This document shows positions 53,654 through 62,422 of a stretch of DNA of 64,000 nucleotides, piece by piece. The stretch is from Microtetraspora glauca (GTDB lineage: Bacteria; Actinomycetota; Actinomycetes; Streptomycetales; Streptomycetaceae). The stretch lies in contig JOFO01000020.1 in NCBI GenBank assembly GCA_000721275.1, positions 1 to 64,000 on the forward strand, given 5' to 3'. The notes under the pieces were generated by a model. That model did no database searches. It was not told the DNA's origin and saw only the letters and a program-made list of their open reading frames with translations. How positions within the stretch are numbered: position 1 is the stretch's first letter; each line of letters opens with the position of its first letter. The position numbers were made by a program, and so were the translations under genes.

Positions 53654-53724
53654 CGTGGGAAACCCTTGGTATGAGAGGGCCCCGGCCGACGACGTGACGG
53701 ACCGGTGGAAGAACCGGGATCAGG

Positions 53725-53796
53725 TCAGCCGGAGACCCGGGAGCTGAGGCTGGACCGGGTACGGCCGCGGGTGGCGGCCTCCATCGCGACGGTCAT
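53725..53796 (-). CDS. Upstream mini-ORF (possible leader peptide) of the methyltransferase-GNAT gene
   Basis: A 23-codon ORF, basic and Ser/Arg-rich (AATRGRTRSSLSSRVSG), starts at an ATG with an excellent ribosome site, GAGGAGCTGAGG, and ends 71 bases before the methyltransferase start. The strong start signal and position suggest a regulatory leader or upstream ORF; I know of no characterised match. Confidence 0.5.
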   Translation of the reverse strand: MTVAMEAATRGRTRSSLSSRVSG

Positions 53797-53873
53797 CAAC
53801 CTCAGCTCCTCTCACGCACGTGTTCGTCCGCCGAGCCTAACAGCCGCGCCGCCCCCGGGGCACGGGCCGAAGG

Positions 53874-54815
53874 TCACAGGCACAGCTTGGCCTCGTGCGC
53901 CGCGTGCCCGGCCGGCTCCAGCTGGAAGGTGCAGTGCTCCACGTCGAAGTGGTCGCCCAGGCAGCCCTGGAGGTCGTGCAGCATCTTCTCGTGGCCCACC
54001 GAGTCCAGCGCCGCCGCGTCCACCACCACGTGCGCGGAGAGCACCGGCATCCCGGAGGTGATGGTCCAGGCGTGCAGGTCGTGCACGTCCTCGACGCCCG
54101 GCAGGGCCAGGATGTGCGCCCGCACCTCCGCCATGTCGACGCCCTTCGGCGCCGCCTCCAGCAGCACGTCCAGGGTCTCCCGCAGCAGCTTCACCGTGCG
54201 CGGCACGATCATCAGGCCGATGACCAGGGAGGCGATCGGGTCGGCGTACTGCCAGCCGGTCAGCAGGATGATCCCGGCGGCGACGATCACCGTCACCGAG
54301 CCCAGCGCGTCGGCCAGCACCTCCAGATAGGCGCCGCGGACGTTCAGGCTCTCCTTCTGGCCGCGCATGAGCAGCGACAGCGACACGATGTTGGCCACCA
54401 GGCCGACCACGGCGAAGGCGATGGCCAGCCCGCCCTTGGTCTCGGCCGGCTCCATGAACCGCTGGACCGCCTCGTACAGCACGTACCCGCCGACGCCGAG
54501 CAGCAGCAGACAGTTGGCGAGCGCCGCCAGGATCTCCGCCCGGGCGAAGCCGAAGGTGCGGTTCCCGGACGGCGGCCGGTTGGCGAAGTGGATCGCCAGC
54601 AGCGCCATCGCGAGCCCGATCGCGTCGGTCGCCATGTGCGCCGCGTCGGCGATCAGCGCCAGCGAGTCCGCCATGATCCCGCCGACGATCTCGATCACCA
54701 TCACGGAGAGCGTGATCCCGAGCGCGATCCGCAGCCGGCTGCGGTACGCGGCGCCCGCGGTACCGGTCGGCGGCGTCCCCCCGTGGCTGTGCCCGTGGTC
54801 GTGTCCAGCCCCCAT
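53874..54815 (-). CDS. Cation diffusion facilitator (Zn/Co/Cd efflux, CzcD-like)
   Basis: A 313-residue CDF transporter with a His-rich start (HDHGHSHGG). It has six transmembrane helices between about residues 30 and 210 and a cytosolic ferredoxin-like C-terminal domain. The metal-binding pattern is visible in ADSLALIADAAHMATDAIG (key D-x3-H-x3-D: DAAHMATD) and in VLADALGSV. It exports zinc or similar ions. GGGAGG precedes the ATG at 54815. Confidence 0.95.
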   Translation of the reverse strand: MGAGHDHGHSHGGTPPTGTAGAAYRSRLRIALGITLSVMVIEIVGGIMADSLALIADAAHMATDAIGLAMALLAIHFANRPPSGNRTFGFARAEILAALANCLLLLGVGGYVLYEAVQRFMEPAETKGGLAIAFAVVGLVANIVSLSLLMRGQKESLNVRGAYLEVLADALGSVTVIVAAGIILLTGWQYADPIASLVIGLMIVPRTVKLLRETLDVLLEAAPKGVDMAEVRAHILALPGVEDVHDLHAWTITSGMPVLSAHVVVDAAALDSVGHEKMLHDLQGCLGDHFDVEHCTFQLEPAGHAAHEAKLCL

Positions 54816-55232
54816 GAGATGGCCTCCCAGTCGTGTTGCGTCGGTGCCCCGAGACGTCAGTGAACTACGGGTGGGGGGTATGTGCAACACGGTACTGAAC
54901 ACCGTTGTCATTGCTCTGACCTGCGACGATGCGCATTCGGCCGACAATCGTGCGATCACCTGCCGGAATGCCGCCGACGACCGCGCCGGGCACGGTTTGG
55001 AGGGCGGGCCGCCGATCACGGATGATGATCGCGCGGTGCGCTGCGCATCCCGGCGGCGCGGGGCGGGCCGGCGGGAGTCCGGCGTGCGAAACCTCGGTGA
55101 ACTCGCGCTCCGTCCATCCGATAGCCTCTGCCGACGTGCCGCCGCCCGGCGCCCGGGGCCCGGAGCGCACCGTCGCGCCCGGGGCCGTCAGGCCCCCGCC
55201 GGCCCCCTGCCCGTCCCAAGGAGTGAGTTCGT
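54816..55232. other. Divergent regulatory region, no gene seen
   Basis: About 415 bases between the cation exporter and the polyol-phosphate operon. An imperfect 23-base palindrome (54885-54907) close to the exporter side could bind a metal-responsive repressor. Short reading frames occur but have poor codon use. It ends with AAGGAG, the ribosome site of the next gene. Confidence 0.5.
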
Positions 55233-57047
55233 CTGTCGACCGCCATCCTCACCGGCCCGCCGGCACCCGGATCCTCGCTCGACGCTGATCTGCGGTCGCT
55301 CGGCTTCGACGTCCGCCGGGCCGCCGGCCCCGACGAGACGCGTACCCTCCTGGCCGCCGTCCCCGCCGGGGAGCGGGTCGCCCTGGTCGACCCCCGCTTC
55401 GTCGGGCACCTGCACGCCCTGCGCCTCGCGCTGACCGACCCCCGCTTCCCGGCCGCCGCCGTGCCCGGCGCGCTCACCGCGCAGCCCGAGGCCCGCCCGG
55501 CGCTCGCCCGCGCGCTCGCCGCCGCCCCGGCGCTCACCGCCCCGGCCGCCGCCGCGGCGGAACCGGACCTCACCGGGACCGTCGCCGACGCCCTCGACGC
55601 CGACGGCGTCGCCGTGCACCGGCCCGCCCTCGGCACCCTCGTCGCCACCGTCCCGGCCGACGACGACGCCCGCCGCGAGGCCCGCGCCGCCGTCGACGCC
55701 GTCGACGACGAGGCCGTCCGCCTGCGCTCCGCCGTGAAGGCCCACGACGGCTTCTTCACCACCTTCTTCATCAGCCCGTACTCGCGGTACATCGCCCGCT
55801 GGTGCGCCCGCCGCGGCCTCACCCCCAACCAGGTCACCACCGCCTCGCTGCTCACCGCCCTGATCGCGGCCGGCTGCGCGGCCACCGGCGAGCGCGGCGG
55901 CTACGTCGCCGCCGGCGTCCTGCTGCTCGTCTCCTTCGTCCTGGACTGCACCGACGGGCAGCTCGCCCGCTACGCGCTCAAGTACTCGACGATGGGCGCC
56001 TGGCTCGACGCCACCTTCGACCGGGCCAAGGAGTACGCGTTCTACGCCGGCCTCGCCCTCGGCGCGGCCCGGAACGGCGACGACGTCTGGACCCTCGCGC
56101 TCGCCGCCATGGTCCTCATGACCTGCCGGCACGTCGTGGACTTCTCCTTCAACGAGTCCAACGTCGAGGACACCGCCGCCCCCGGCTCCACCGCGAGGAC
56201 CAGCCTGGCCCTCTCCAGCCGGCTCGACAGCGTCGGCTGGACCGTCTGGGCCCGGCGCATGATCATCCTGCCGATCGGCGAGCGCTGGGCGATGATCGCC
56301 GTCCTCACCGCCGCGACCACCCCCCGGATCGTCTTCTGGGCGCTGATCGCCGGCTGCGCCTTCGCCGCCTGCTACACCACCGCCGGCCGGCTGCTCCGCT
56401 CGGTGAAGCGCCGGGGCGCCCGCTCCGACCGGGCCGCCGCGGCCCTCGCCGCCCTCGCGGACTCCGGTCCGCTCGCGCTCCTGGCCGGCCGGATCACCCG
56501 CCGCCTCCCCGTGCCCGCCCCGGCCGCGGCCCTCCTCGGCGCCGCCCTCGTGCTCGCCGTCGCGGCCACCGCCCCGGTCGGCGGCTGGGCCGCCGTCGCC
56601 GCCGCCGGCGGCTACGCGCTGCTGTCCGGCCGCGCCGTCGCCCGCCCCCTCAAGGGCCCCCTCGACTGGTTCGTCCCGCCGCTCCTGCGCGCCGCCGAGT
56701 ACGGCACGGTCCTGGTGCTCGCCGCCCGGTCGGACGTCCCGCAGGCCGTCCCCGCCGCATTCGGCCTGGTCGCGGCGGTCGCCTACCATCACTACGACAC
56801 GGTGTACCGCATCCGCGGCGGCACCGGCGCGCCGCCCGCCTGGCTGGTGCGCCTCACCGGCGGACACGAGGGGCGGACGCTCCTGGTGACCGTCCTCGCC
56901 GCGCTCCTCGTGGACCGCGGCGACGACTTCACCCTGGCGCTGACCGCCCTCGCGGGCGCGCTCGCGCTCGTGGTGCTCGTGGAGTCCATCCGCTTCTGGG
57001 TCTCCTCCGGAGCACCCGCCGTTCACGACGAAGGAGAAACAGCATGA
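55233..57047 (+). CDS. Large CDP-alcohol phosphotransferase (DUF5941-type), probable CTG start
   Basis: A 604-residue membrane protein. The first 170 residues form an alpha/beta domain resembling a sugar-nucleotide-type fold (LRSLGFDVRRAAGPDE...VALVDPRFVGHLHALRLALTDPRFP; short parts quoted). The CDP-alcohol phosphotransferase motif DCTDGQLARYALKYSTMGAWLDATFD (D-x2-DG-x2-AR-x8-G-x3-D-x3-D) is intact, and about ten helices follow. The only in-frame start codons before the domain are CTG; the CTG at 55233 lies ten bases after AAGGAG, and a TGA precedes it in frame. It overlaps the next gene by ATGA. Confidence 0.85.
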   Translation: MSTAILTGPPAPGSSLDADLRSLGFDVRRAAGPDETRTLLAAVPAGERVALVDPRFVGHLHALRLALTDPRFPAAAVPGALTAQPEARPALARALAAAPALTAPAAAAAEPDLTGTVADALDADGVAVHRPALGTLVATVPADDDARREARAAVDAVDDEAVRLRSAVKAHDGFFTTFFISPYSRYIARWCARRGLTPNQVTTASLLTALIAAGCAATGERGGYVAAGVLLLVSFVLDCTDGQLARYALKYSTMGAWLDATFDRAKEYAFYAGLALGAARNGDDVWTLALAAMVLMTCRHVVDFSFNESNVEDTAAPGSTARTSLALSSRLDSVGWTVWARRMIILPIGERWAMIAVLTAATTPRIVFWALIAGCAFAACYTTAGRLLRSVKRRGARSDRAAAALAALADSGPLALLAGRITRRLPVPAPAAALLGAALVLAVAATAPVGGWAAVAAAGGYALLSGRAVARPLKGPLDWFVPPLLRAAEYGTVLVLAARSDVPQAVPAAFGLVAAVAYHHYDTVYRIRGGTGAPPAWLVRLTGGHEGRTLLVTVLAALLVDRGDDFTLALTALAGALALVVLVESIRFWVSSGAPAVHDEGETA

Positions 57048-57781
57048 TCGGCCTCGTACTGGCAGCCGGTGCCGGACGGCGACTGCGTCCCTACACCGAC
57101 ACCCTCCCGAAGGCCCTCGTGCCCGTGGACGGTGACACCACCGTCCTCGACCTCACGCTGAAGAACTTCGCCGAGATCGGCCTCACCGAGGTCGCGATCG
57201 TCGTCGGCTACCGCAAGGAGGCCGTCTACGCGCGCAAGGAGGCCCTGGAGGCGAAGTACGGCCTCACCCTCACCCTCATCGACAACGACAAGGCCGAGGA
57301 GTGGAACAACGCCTACTCCCTGTGGTGCGCCCGTGAGGTCCTCAAGCGCGGGGTGATCCTCGCCAACGGCGACACCGTCCACCCGGTCTCCGTCGAGAAG
57401 ACGCTGCTCGCCGCCCGCGGCAAGGGCCAGAAGATCATCCTCGCCCTCGACACGGTGAAGAAGCTCGCCGACGAGGAGATGAAGGTCGTCACCGCCGAGG
57501 GCGAGGGCGTCCGGAAGATCACGAAGCTGATGGACCCGGCCGACGCGACCGGCGAGTACATCGGCGTCACCCTCATCGAGGCCGAGGCCGCCGAGGCGCT
57601 GGCCGACGCCCTGAAGGCCACCTTCGAGCGCGACCCCGACCTGTACTACGAGGACGGCTACCAGGAGCTCGTCAACCGCGGCTTCACCGTCGACGTCGAG
57701 CCGATCGGCGAGGTCTCCTGGGTCGAGATCGACAACCACGACGACCTCGCCAAGGGCCGGGAGATCGCGTGCCGGTACTGA
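57044..57781 (+). CDS. Nucleotidyltransferase (polyol- or sugar-phosphate cytidylyltransferase type)
   Basis: A 245-residue enzyme with the pyrophosphorylase signature VLAAGAGRRLRPYTDTLPKAL (quoted here only as LAAGAGRRLRPYT and PKAL). Asp pairs in LANGDTVHP and WVEIDNHDDL bind metal. It transfers a nucleotidyl group to an alcohol phosphate, most likely CTP given the CDP-alcohol transferases on either side. It is fully overlapped into the operon (ATGA with the gene before, 13 bases with the gene after). Confidence 0.9.
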   Translation: MIGLVLAAGAGRRLRPYTDTLPKALVPVDGDTTVLDLTLKNFAEIGLTEVAIVVGYRKEAVYARKEALEAKYGLTLTLIDNDKAEEWNNAYSLWCAREVLKRGVILANGDTVHPVSVEKTLLAARGKGQKIILALDTVKKLADEEMKVVTAEGEGVRKITKLMDPADATGEYIGVTLIEAEAAEALADALKATFERDPDLYYEDGYQELVNRGFTVDVEPIGEVSWVEIDNHDDLAKGREIACRY

Positions 57782-58830
57782 CCCGACTGATCCCGTCGCC
57801 GGTCGTCGTCGACATCCGCAGGGGAGCGCTGGACGACCTGTCCGCGCTCCTCGCGGACCAGCGGATCTCCAGCAACGGCAAGATCGCCGTCGCCATCAGC
57901 GGCGGCTCCGGGCTCAAGCTCCGCGACCAGTTCGCACCCGAGCTGCCCGGCGCCGACTGGTACACGGTCTCCGGCGGCACCATCGACGAGGCCGTCAAGC
58001 TCGCCGACGCCATGCGCGGCAAGCGGTACGACGCCGTGGTCGCCCTCGGCGGCGGCAAGATCATCGACGTGACGAAGTACGCGGCGGCCCGGGTCGGGCT
58101 GCCGCTGGTCGCCATAGCGACCAACCTCTCGCACGACGGCATCTGCTCGCCGATCTCCACCCTGGACAACGACAACGGCCGCGGCTCCTACGGCGTCCCG
58201 ACCCCGATCGCGCTGGTCATCGACCTCGACGTGATCCGGGACGCCCCGATCCGCTTCATCCGCTCCGGCATCGGCGACGCGGTCTCCAACATCTCCGCCC
58301 TCGCGGACTGGGAGCTGTCCCACCGCGAGACCGGCGAGAAGATCGACGGCCTGGCCGCCGCCATGGCCCGCAGCGCCGGCGAGGCCGTGCTCCGGCACCC
58401 GGGCGGCGTCGGCGACGACGACTTCCTGGTGACCCTCTCCGAGGGCCTGGTGATGTCCGGCATCGCGATGTCGATCAGCGGCGACAGCCGCCCCTCCTCG
58501 GGCGCCTGCCACGAGATCAGCCACGCCTTCGACCTGCTCTTCCCCGCCCGCGCGGCCAGCCACGGCGAGCAGTGCGGCCTGGGCGCGGCCTTCGCGATGC
58601 ACCTGCGCGGGGCCCGCGAGGAGTCCGGCGTGATCGTGGAGACCCTGCGCCGGCACGGCCTGCCCGTGACGCCGGAGGAGATGGGCTTCACCGTCGACGA
58701 GTTCGTGCGCGCGGTGGAGTTCGCCCCGCAGACCCGGCCGGGCCGGTTCACCATCCTGGAACACCTCGACCTGTCCGACGACGAGATCAGGGACGCGTAC
58801 GCCGACTATGCCAAAGCCATCGGTAGCTGA
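57769..58830 (+). CDS. sn-Glycerol-1-phosphate dehydrogenase-like enzyme (AraM/EgsA type)
   Basis: A 353-residue iron- or nickel-dependent alcohol dehydrogenase of the G1PDH branch. The nucleotide-binding loop is ALGGGKIIDVTKY. The metal ligands appear as Asp123 (NLSHDGICSP), His248/His252 (ACHEISHAFD) and His265 (ASHGEQCG). The reaction would reduce dihydroxyacetone phosphate to sn-glycerol-1-phosphate, the archaeal stereoisomer; a related polyol phosphate is possible. GTG start, overlapping both neighbours, in an operon with two CDP-alcohol transferases. Confidence 0.9.
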   Translation: MPVLTRLIPSPVVVDIRRGALDDLSALLADQRISSNGKIAVAISGGSGLKLRDQFAPELPGADWYTVSGGTIDEAVKLADAMRGKRYDAVVALGGGKIIDVTKYAAARVGLPLVAIATNLSHDGICSPISTLDNDNGRGSYGVPTPIALVIDLDVIRDAPIRFIRSGIGDAVSNISALADWELSHRETGEKIDGLAAAMARSAGEAVLRHPGGVGDDDFLVTLSEGLVMSGIAMSISGDSRPSSGACHEISHAFDLLFPARAASHGEQCGLGAAFAMHLRGAREESGVIVETLRRHGLPVTPEEMGFTVDEFVRAVEFAPQTRPGRFTILEHLDLSDDEIRDAYADYAKAIGS

Positions 58831-59587
58831 GCTCCGCCCGGTCGTCCACCCGCCGGGTGTGAAGGACCGGCGGAGCGGCGAGCACTGGGGCGGCCGCCTC
58901 TACATGCGGGAGATCTCGCTGCGGATCACCCGCCAGCTGGCGAACACCCGGGTCACCCCGAACCAGCTGACGTACCTGATGACCCTGGCCGGCGTCCTCG
59001 CCGCCCCGGCGCTGCTGGTGCCGGGCGTGGCGGGCGCCGTGCTCGGCGTCGTCGCGGTCCAGCTGTACCTGCTGCTCGACTGCGTCGACGGCGAGCTGGC
59101 CCGCTGGAAGAAGCAGTACTCGCTGGCCGGCGTCTACCTGGACCGGGTCGGCGCCTACCTGTGCGACGCGGCCGTGCTCGTCGGCTTCGGCCTGCGCGCC
59201 GCCGACCTGTGGGGCGAGGGCCGGATCGACTGGCTGTGGGCCTTCCTCGGCACCCTGGCCGCGCTCGGCGCCATCCTGATCAAGGCCGAGACCGACCTGG
59301 TGGGCGTCGCCCGCCACCAGAACGGCATGCCCCCGGTCAAGGAGGCGGCTTCGGAGCCGCGCTCCTCCGGCATGGCCCTGGCCCGCCGGGCCGCCGCCGC
59401 CCTCAAGTTCCACCGGCTGATCCTCGGGATCGAGGCGTCGCTGCTGATCCTGGTGCTGGCCGTGGCCGACCAGATGCGCGGCGACCTCTTCTTCTCCCGG
59501 CTCGGCGTCGCCGTCCTCGCCGGCATCGCCCTGCTCCAGACGCTGCTGCACCTCGTCTCGGTGCTCGCGTCCAGCAGACTGAAGTAG
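58808..59587 (+). CDS. CDP-alcohol phosphotransferase, fourth aspartate missing
   Basis: A 259-residue membrane protein with six helices. The motif reads DCVDGELARWKKQY-SLAG-VYLDRVGA: D-x2-DG-x2-AR-x8-G-x3-D is present, but the last position (normally D, proposed catalytic base) is Ala. It starts 23 bases inside the G1PDH gene. A long hydrophilic N-terminus (about 35 residues) precedes the first helix. Either a neighbouring acid takes over or it has a non-catalytic role. Confidence 0.87.
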   Translation: MPKPSVAELRPVVHPPGVKDRRSGEHWGGRLYMREISLRITRQLANTRVTPNQLTYLMTLAGVLAAPALLVPGVAGAVLGVVAVQLYLLLDCVDGELARWKKQYSLAGVYLDRVGAYLCDAAVLVGFGLRAADLWGEGRIDWLWAFLGTLAALGAILIKAETDLVGVARHQNGMPPVKEAASEPRSSGMALARRAAAALKFHRLILGIEASLLILVLAVADQMRGDLFFSRLGVAVLAGIALLQTLLHLVSVLASSRLK

Positions 59588-59594
59588 CGGGCCC

Positions 59595-59640
59595 CGGCCC
59601 GCCGCCCGCCGGGAAGATCGCCCGGCGTCCCGGCGGGCCG
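59595..59640 (+). terminator. GC-rich hairpin between the phosphotransferase and exporter genes
   Basis: CGGCCCGCCG (59595-59604) pairs with CGGCGGGCCG (59631-59640), with an inner CCGGG/CCCGG stem (59609-59613 and 59621-59625). It may be a partial terminator or processing site separating the synthesis and export genes. Confidence 0.5.
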
Positions 59641-59750
59641 CCCGGATGGCGTACGGTGTGGCGGCGGACCCGGTGCCGGGGGCCGCCCACCGGTCAGCTG
59701 ACATCGCGGCACCCCCTCGTGCCGCCATCGTGAACACGAAAGTTTCGACT

Positions 59751-60683
59751 GTGAGTGACATTCACCAGGGCGGGGCGGTCGCGACCAGCGCGCCTCCCGC
59801 CTCCGTCGACGCGGGCCTGTCCCCGGGCGACCTCGCCGCGAAGTACGGCCTCTCGGTCAGCGGAGCCCGGCCCGGACTGTTCGAGTACGTCCGGCAGCTG
59901 TGGAGCCATCGCCACTTCATCCTGGCCTTCTCCTCGGCGAAGCTCACCGCCCAGTACAGCCAGGCCAAGCTCGGCCAGGTCTGGCAGGTGGCGACGCCGC
60001 TGCTCAACGCCCTGATCTACTACCTGATCTTCGGGCTCATCCTGGGCGCCGGAAAGGGCATGGAGAAGGACGTCTACATCCCCTTCCTGGTCACCGGCAT
60101 CTTCGTGTTCACCTTCACGCAGAGCTCCGTGATGGCCGGCGTACGGGCGATCTCCGGCAACCTCGGACTGGTGCGGGCGCTGCACTTCCCGCGCGCCAGC
60201 CTCCCCGTCAGCTTCTCGATCCAGCAGCTCCAGCAGCTGCTCTTCTCGATGGTCGTGCTCGTCGCGATCGTCATGGTCTCCGGCAGCTACCCGTCGGCGA
60301 GCTGGCTCCTGGTGATCCCGGCGCTGCTGCTGCAGTTCGTGTTCAACACGGGCCTCGCGCTGATCATGGCCCGGGCCGGCGCCAAGACGCCCGACCTCGC
60401 GCAGCTGATGCCCTTCGTCATGCGGACCTGGCTGTACGCCTCCGGCGTCATGTTCTCGATCCCCGTGATGCTCCAGGACAAGCCGCAGTGGATCGCGGAC
60501 ATCCTCATGTACAACCCGGCGGCGGTCTACATGGACCTGATCCGCTTCGCCCTGATCGACGGCTACGGCTCCGAGAACCTGCCCGACCACGTGTGGGCCA
60601 CCGGCCTCGGCTGGGCGCTGCTCTTCGGGATCGGCGGCTTCGTCTACTTCTGGAAGGCCGAGGAGAGGTACGGCCGTGGCTGA
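59751..60683 (+). CDS. ABC-2 type export permease (Wzm/TagG-like)
   Basis: A 310-residue protein with six membrane helices in the pattern of O-antigen/teichoic acid permeases: FILAFSSAKLTAQYSQAKLGQVWQV before the first helix, an LRFPRASLPVSF-like segment (RALHFPRASLPV) in the middle, and PAAVYMDLIRFALIDGY near the end. It overlaps the ATPase gene by eight bases. With that subunit it would flip or export a lipid-linked polymer. GTG at 59751; a GTG at 59730 is possible. Confidence 0.9.
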   Translation: MSDIHQGGAVATSAPPASVDAGLSPGDLAAKYGLSVSGARPGLFEYVRQLWSHRHFILAFSSAKLTAQYSQAKLGQVWQVATPLLNALIYYLIFGLILGAGKGMEKDVYIPFLVTGIFVFTFTQSSVMAGVRAISGNLGLVRALHFPRASLPVSFSIQQLQQLLFSMVVLVAIVMVSGSYPSASWLLVIPALLLQFVFNTGLALIMARAGAKTPDLAQLMPFVMRTWLYASGVMFSIPVMLQDKPQWIADILMYNPAAVYMDLIRFALIDGYGSENLPDHVWATGLGWALLFGIGGFVYFWKAEERYGRG

Positions 60684-61464
60684 CACCACCGAGAGCGCCA
60701 AGACGCCCACCGTCATCTGTGACGACGTCCACATCGTCTACCGCGTCAACACCGGCGGCGGCGGCAAGGGCAGCGCCACCGCCGCCCTCAGCCGGATCGT
60801 CGGCAAGGGCAAGGCCGAGGTCAGCCGGGGCGTCCGCAAGGTGCACGCGGTCCGCGGCGTCACCTTCACCGCCTACCGCGGCGAGGCCATCGGCCTCATC
60901 GGCACCAACGGCTCCGGCAAGTCCACCCTGCTGCGCGCCATCGCCGGCCTGCTCCCCACCGAGAGCGGCAAGGTCTACACCGACGGCCAGCCCTCGCTCC
61001 TCGGCGTCAACGCCGCCCTGATGAACGACCTCACCGGCGAGCGCAACGTCATCCTCGGCGGCCTCGCCATGGGCATGAGCCGCGAGGAGATCCACGCGCG
61101 GTATCAGGACATCGTCGACTTCTCCGGGATCAACGACAAGGGCGACTTCATCAGCCTGCCCATGCGCACGTACTCCTCCGGCATGGGCGCCCGGCTCCGC
61201 TTCGCCATCGCCGCCGCCAAGAACCACGACGTGCTCCTCATCGACGAGGCGCTCGCCACCGGCGACCGCAAGTTCCAGATCCGCTCCGAGGAGCGCATCC
61301 GCGAGCTGCGCAAGGAGGCCGGCACGGTCTTCCTGGTCAGCCACAGCAACAAGTCCATCCGGGACACCTGCGACCGGGTGCTCTGGCTGGAGAAGGGCCA
61401 GCTCCTCATGGACGGCCCGACCGAGGAGGTCCTCAAGGCGTACGAGCGCGAGACCGCCCGCTGA
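60676..61464 (+). CDS. ABC-2 type export ATPase (Wzt/TagH-like)
   Basis: A 262-residue ATPase. Walker A GTNGSGKST (about residues 76-84), the signature YSSGMGARLRFA and Walker B VLLIDEALATGD are intact. The N-terminal 60 residues lack the extended region of TagH. It ends without the carbohydrate-binding C-terminal domain found in some Wzt proteins, so it should not select the polymer's terminal sugar. It closes the operon and is followed by a strong terminator. Confidence 0.93.
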   Translation: MADTTESAKTPTVICDDVHIVYRVNTGGGGKGSATAALSRIVGKGKAEVSRGVRKVHAVRGVTFTAYRGEAIGLIGTNGSGKSTLLRAIAGLLPTESGKVYTDGQPSLLGVNAALMNDLTGERNVILGGLAMGMSREEIHARYQDIVDFSGINDKGDFISLPMRTYSSGMGARLRFAIAAAKNHDVLLIDEALATGDRKFQIRSEERIRELRKEAGTVFLVSHSNKSIRDTCDRVLWLEKGQLLMDGPTEEVLKAYERETAR

Positions 61465-61488
61465 CGCCCGCGCCGCACCGCGTGCCGC

Positions 61489-61516
61489 ACGCCCCCCGCC
61501 GACCGGCGGGGGGCGT
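61489..61516 (+). terminator. Intrinsic terminator after the exporter operon
   Basis: A perfect 12-base inverted repeat (ACGCCCCCCGCC / GGCGGGGGGCGT, four-base loop) followed by a T-rich TTCCGGTTTT stretch. Confidence 0.88.
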
Positions 61517-61583
61517 TCCGGTTTTCGCCGGTCGCGCGCCCCGGCGGAATGTTCATGCGGTCAACATCGGGCAGGATGAGCCC

Positions 61584-62216
61584 ATGGCAGGGATCTCGGG
61601 CGGAAAGAACTACCACCACGGCGACCTGCGCAACGCCCTGCTGTGCGCGGCCGTCGGCCTCGCCGCCGAGGGCGGCCCCGAGCGGGTCGTGCTGCGCGAG
61701 GCGGCCCGCCGCGTCGGCGTCTCGCCCACCGCCGCCTACCGCCACTTCGACGGACGCGGCGAACTGCTCCGTACCGTCCGCGGCCACGCCCGGGCCCGGC
61801 TCGCCGAGGCCATGGAACGGGCCGCCGCCCGCGAGCCCGGCTCCGACGACCCCGCCCTCGCCGCCGAGCGCCGGCTCGCCGCCCTCTGCCGCGGCTACGT
61901 CGGCTTCGCCGTCGAGCACCCCGGCCTCTACCGGGCCGCCTTCGGCACCGTCCGACCCGCCGGGGACGCGCCGGCCGGCCTCCCCGTCCCGCCGGAGCCC
62001 GAGATCCGCGCCTTCGCCCTGCTCCGCGAGGCCATGGACGCCCTCGACCGGACCGGCGGCCGGCGCCCCGCCGCCGGCGCCGCCGCCTGGTCCGCGGTGC
62101 ACGGCCTGTCGCTGCTGCTCCTCGAAGGCCCGCTGCGCCGGCTCTCCGCCCAGCGCCGGGCCGACGTGGTCGAGACCACCCTCGCCATGGTCGTCTCCGG
62201 AGCCCGCGGCCGCTGA
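61584..62216 (+). CDS. TetR-family transcriptional regulator
   Basis: A 210-residue TetR protein. The N-terminal helix-turn-helix reads HHGDLRNALLCAAVGLAAEGG...LREAARRVGVSPTAAYRHFDGRGELL (quoted parts RVGVSPTAAYRHF and GRGELL). The C-terminal ligand domain is of the TetR_C_33/WHG type. It lies between the exporter operon and hpnC, so it may regulate either. Confidence 0.9.
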   Translation: MAGISGGKNYHHGDLRNALLCAAVGLAAEGGPERVVLREAARRVGVSPTAAYRHFDGRGELLRTVRGHARARLAEAMERAAAREPGSDDPALAAERRLAALCRGYVGFAVEHPGLYRAAFGTVRPAGDAPAGLPVPPEPEIRAFALLREAMDALDRTGGRRPAAGAAAWSAVHGLSLLLLEGPLRRLSAQRRADVVETTLAMVVSGARGR

Positions 62217-62422
62217 CCCCCGGGCGCGCCACCATCGCCACTGGTCAGCCCCGGCGTGGCGCGAGGCCCCCCGAATGGCGACCTCCCCCGTACGACGTAA
62301 GCTGTACCGGTCTGATCCACACCACCCGCGGTGCCCCCGGGAACACCCGGCGGGCGCGTGCTCCGTGCGCGGCGGCGTGTCCGAAAGAGGATGGATTGGA
62401 TCGGCAGTGTAGAACGGGAGAT

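Noticed and set aside
55461..55463. GTG start for the large phosphotransferase
   Set aside because: It would discard a clearly coding N-terminal domain and has no ribosome site; the CTG at 55233 fits better.
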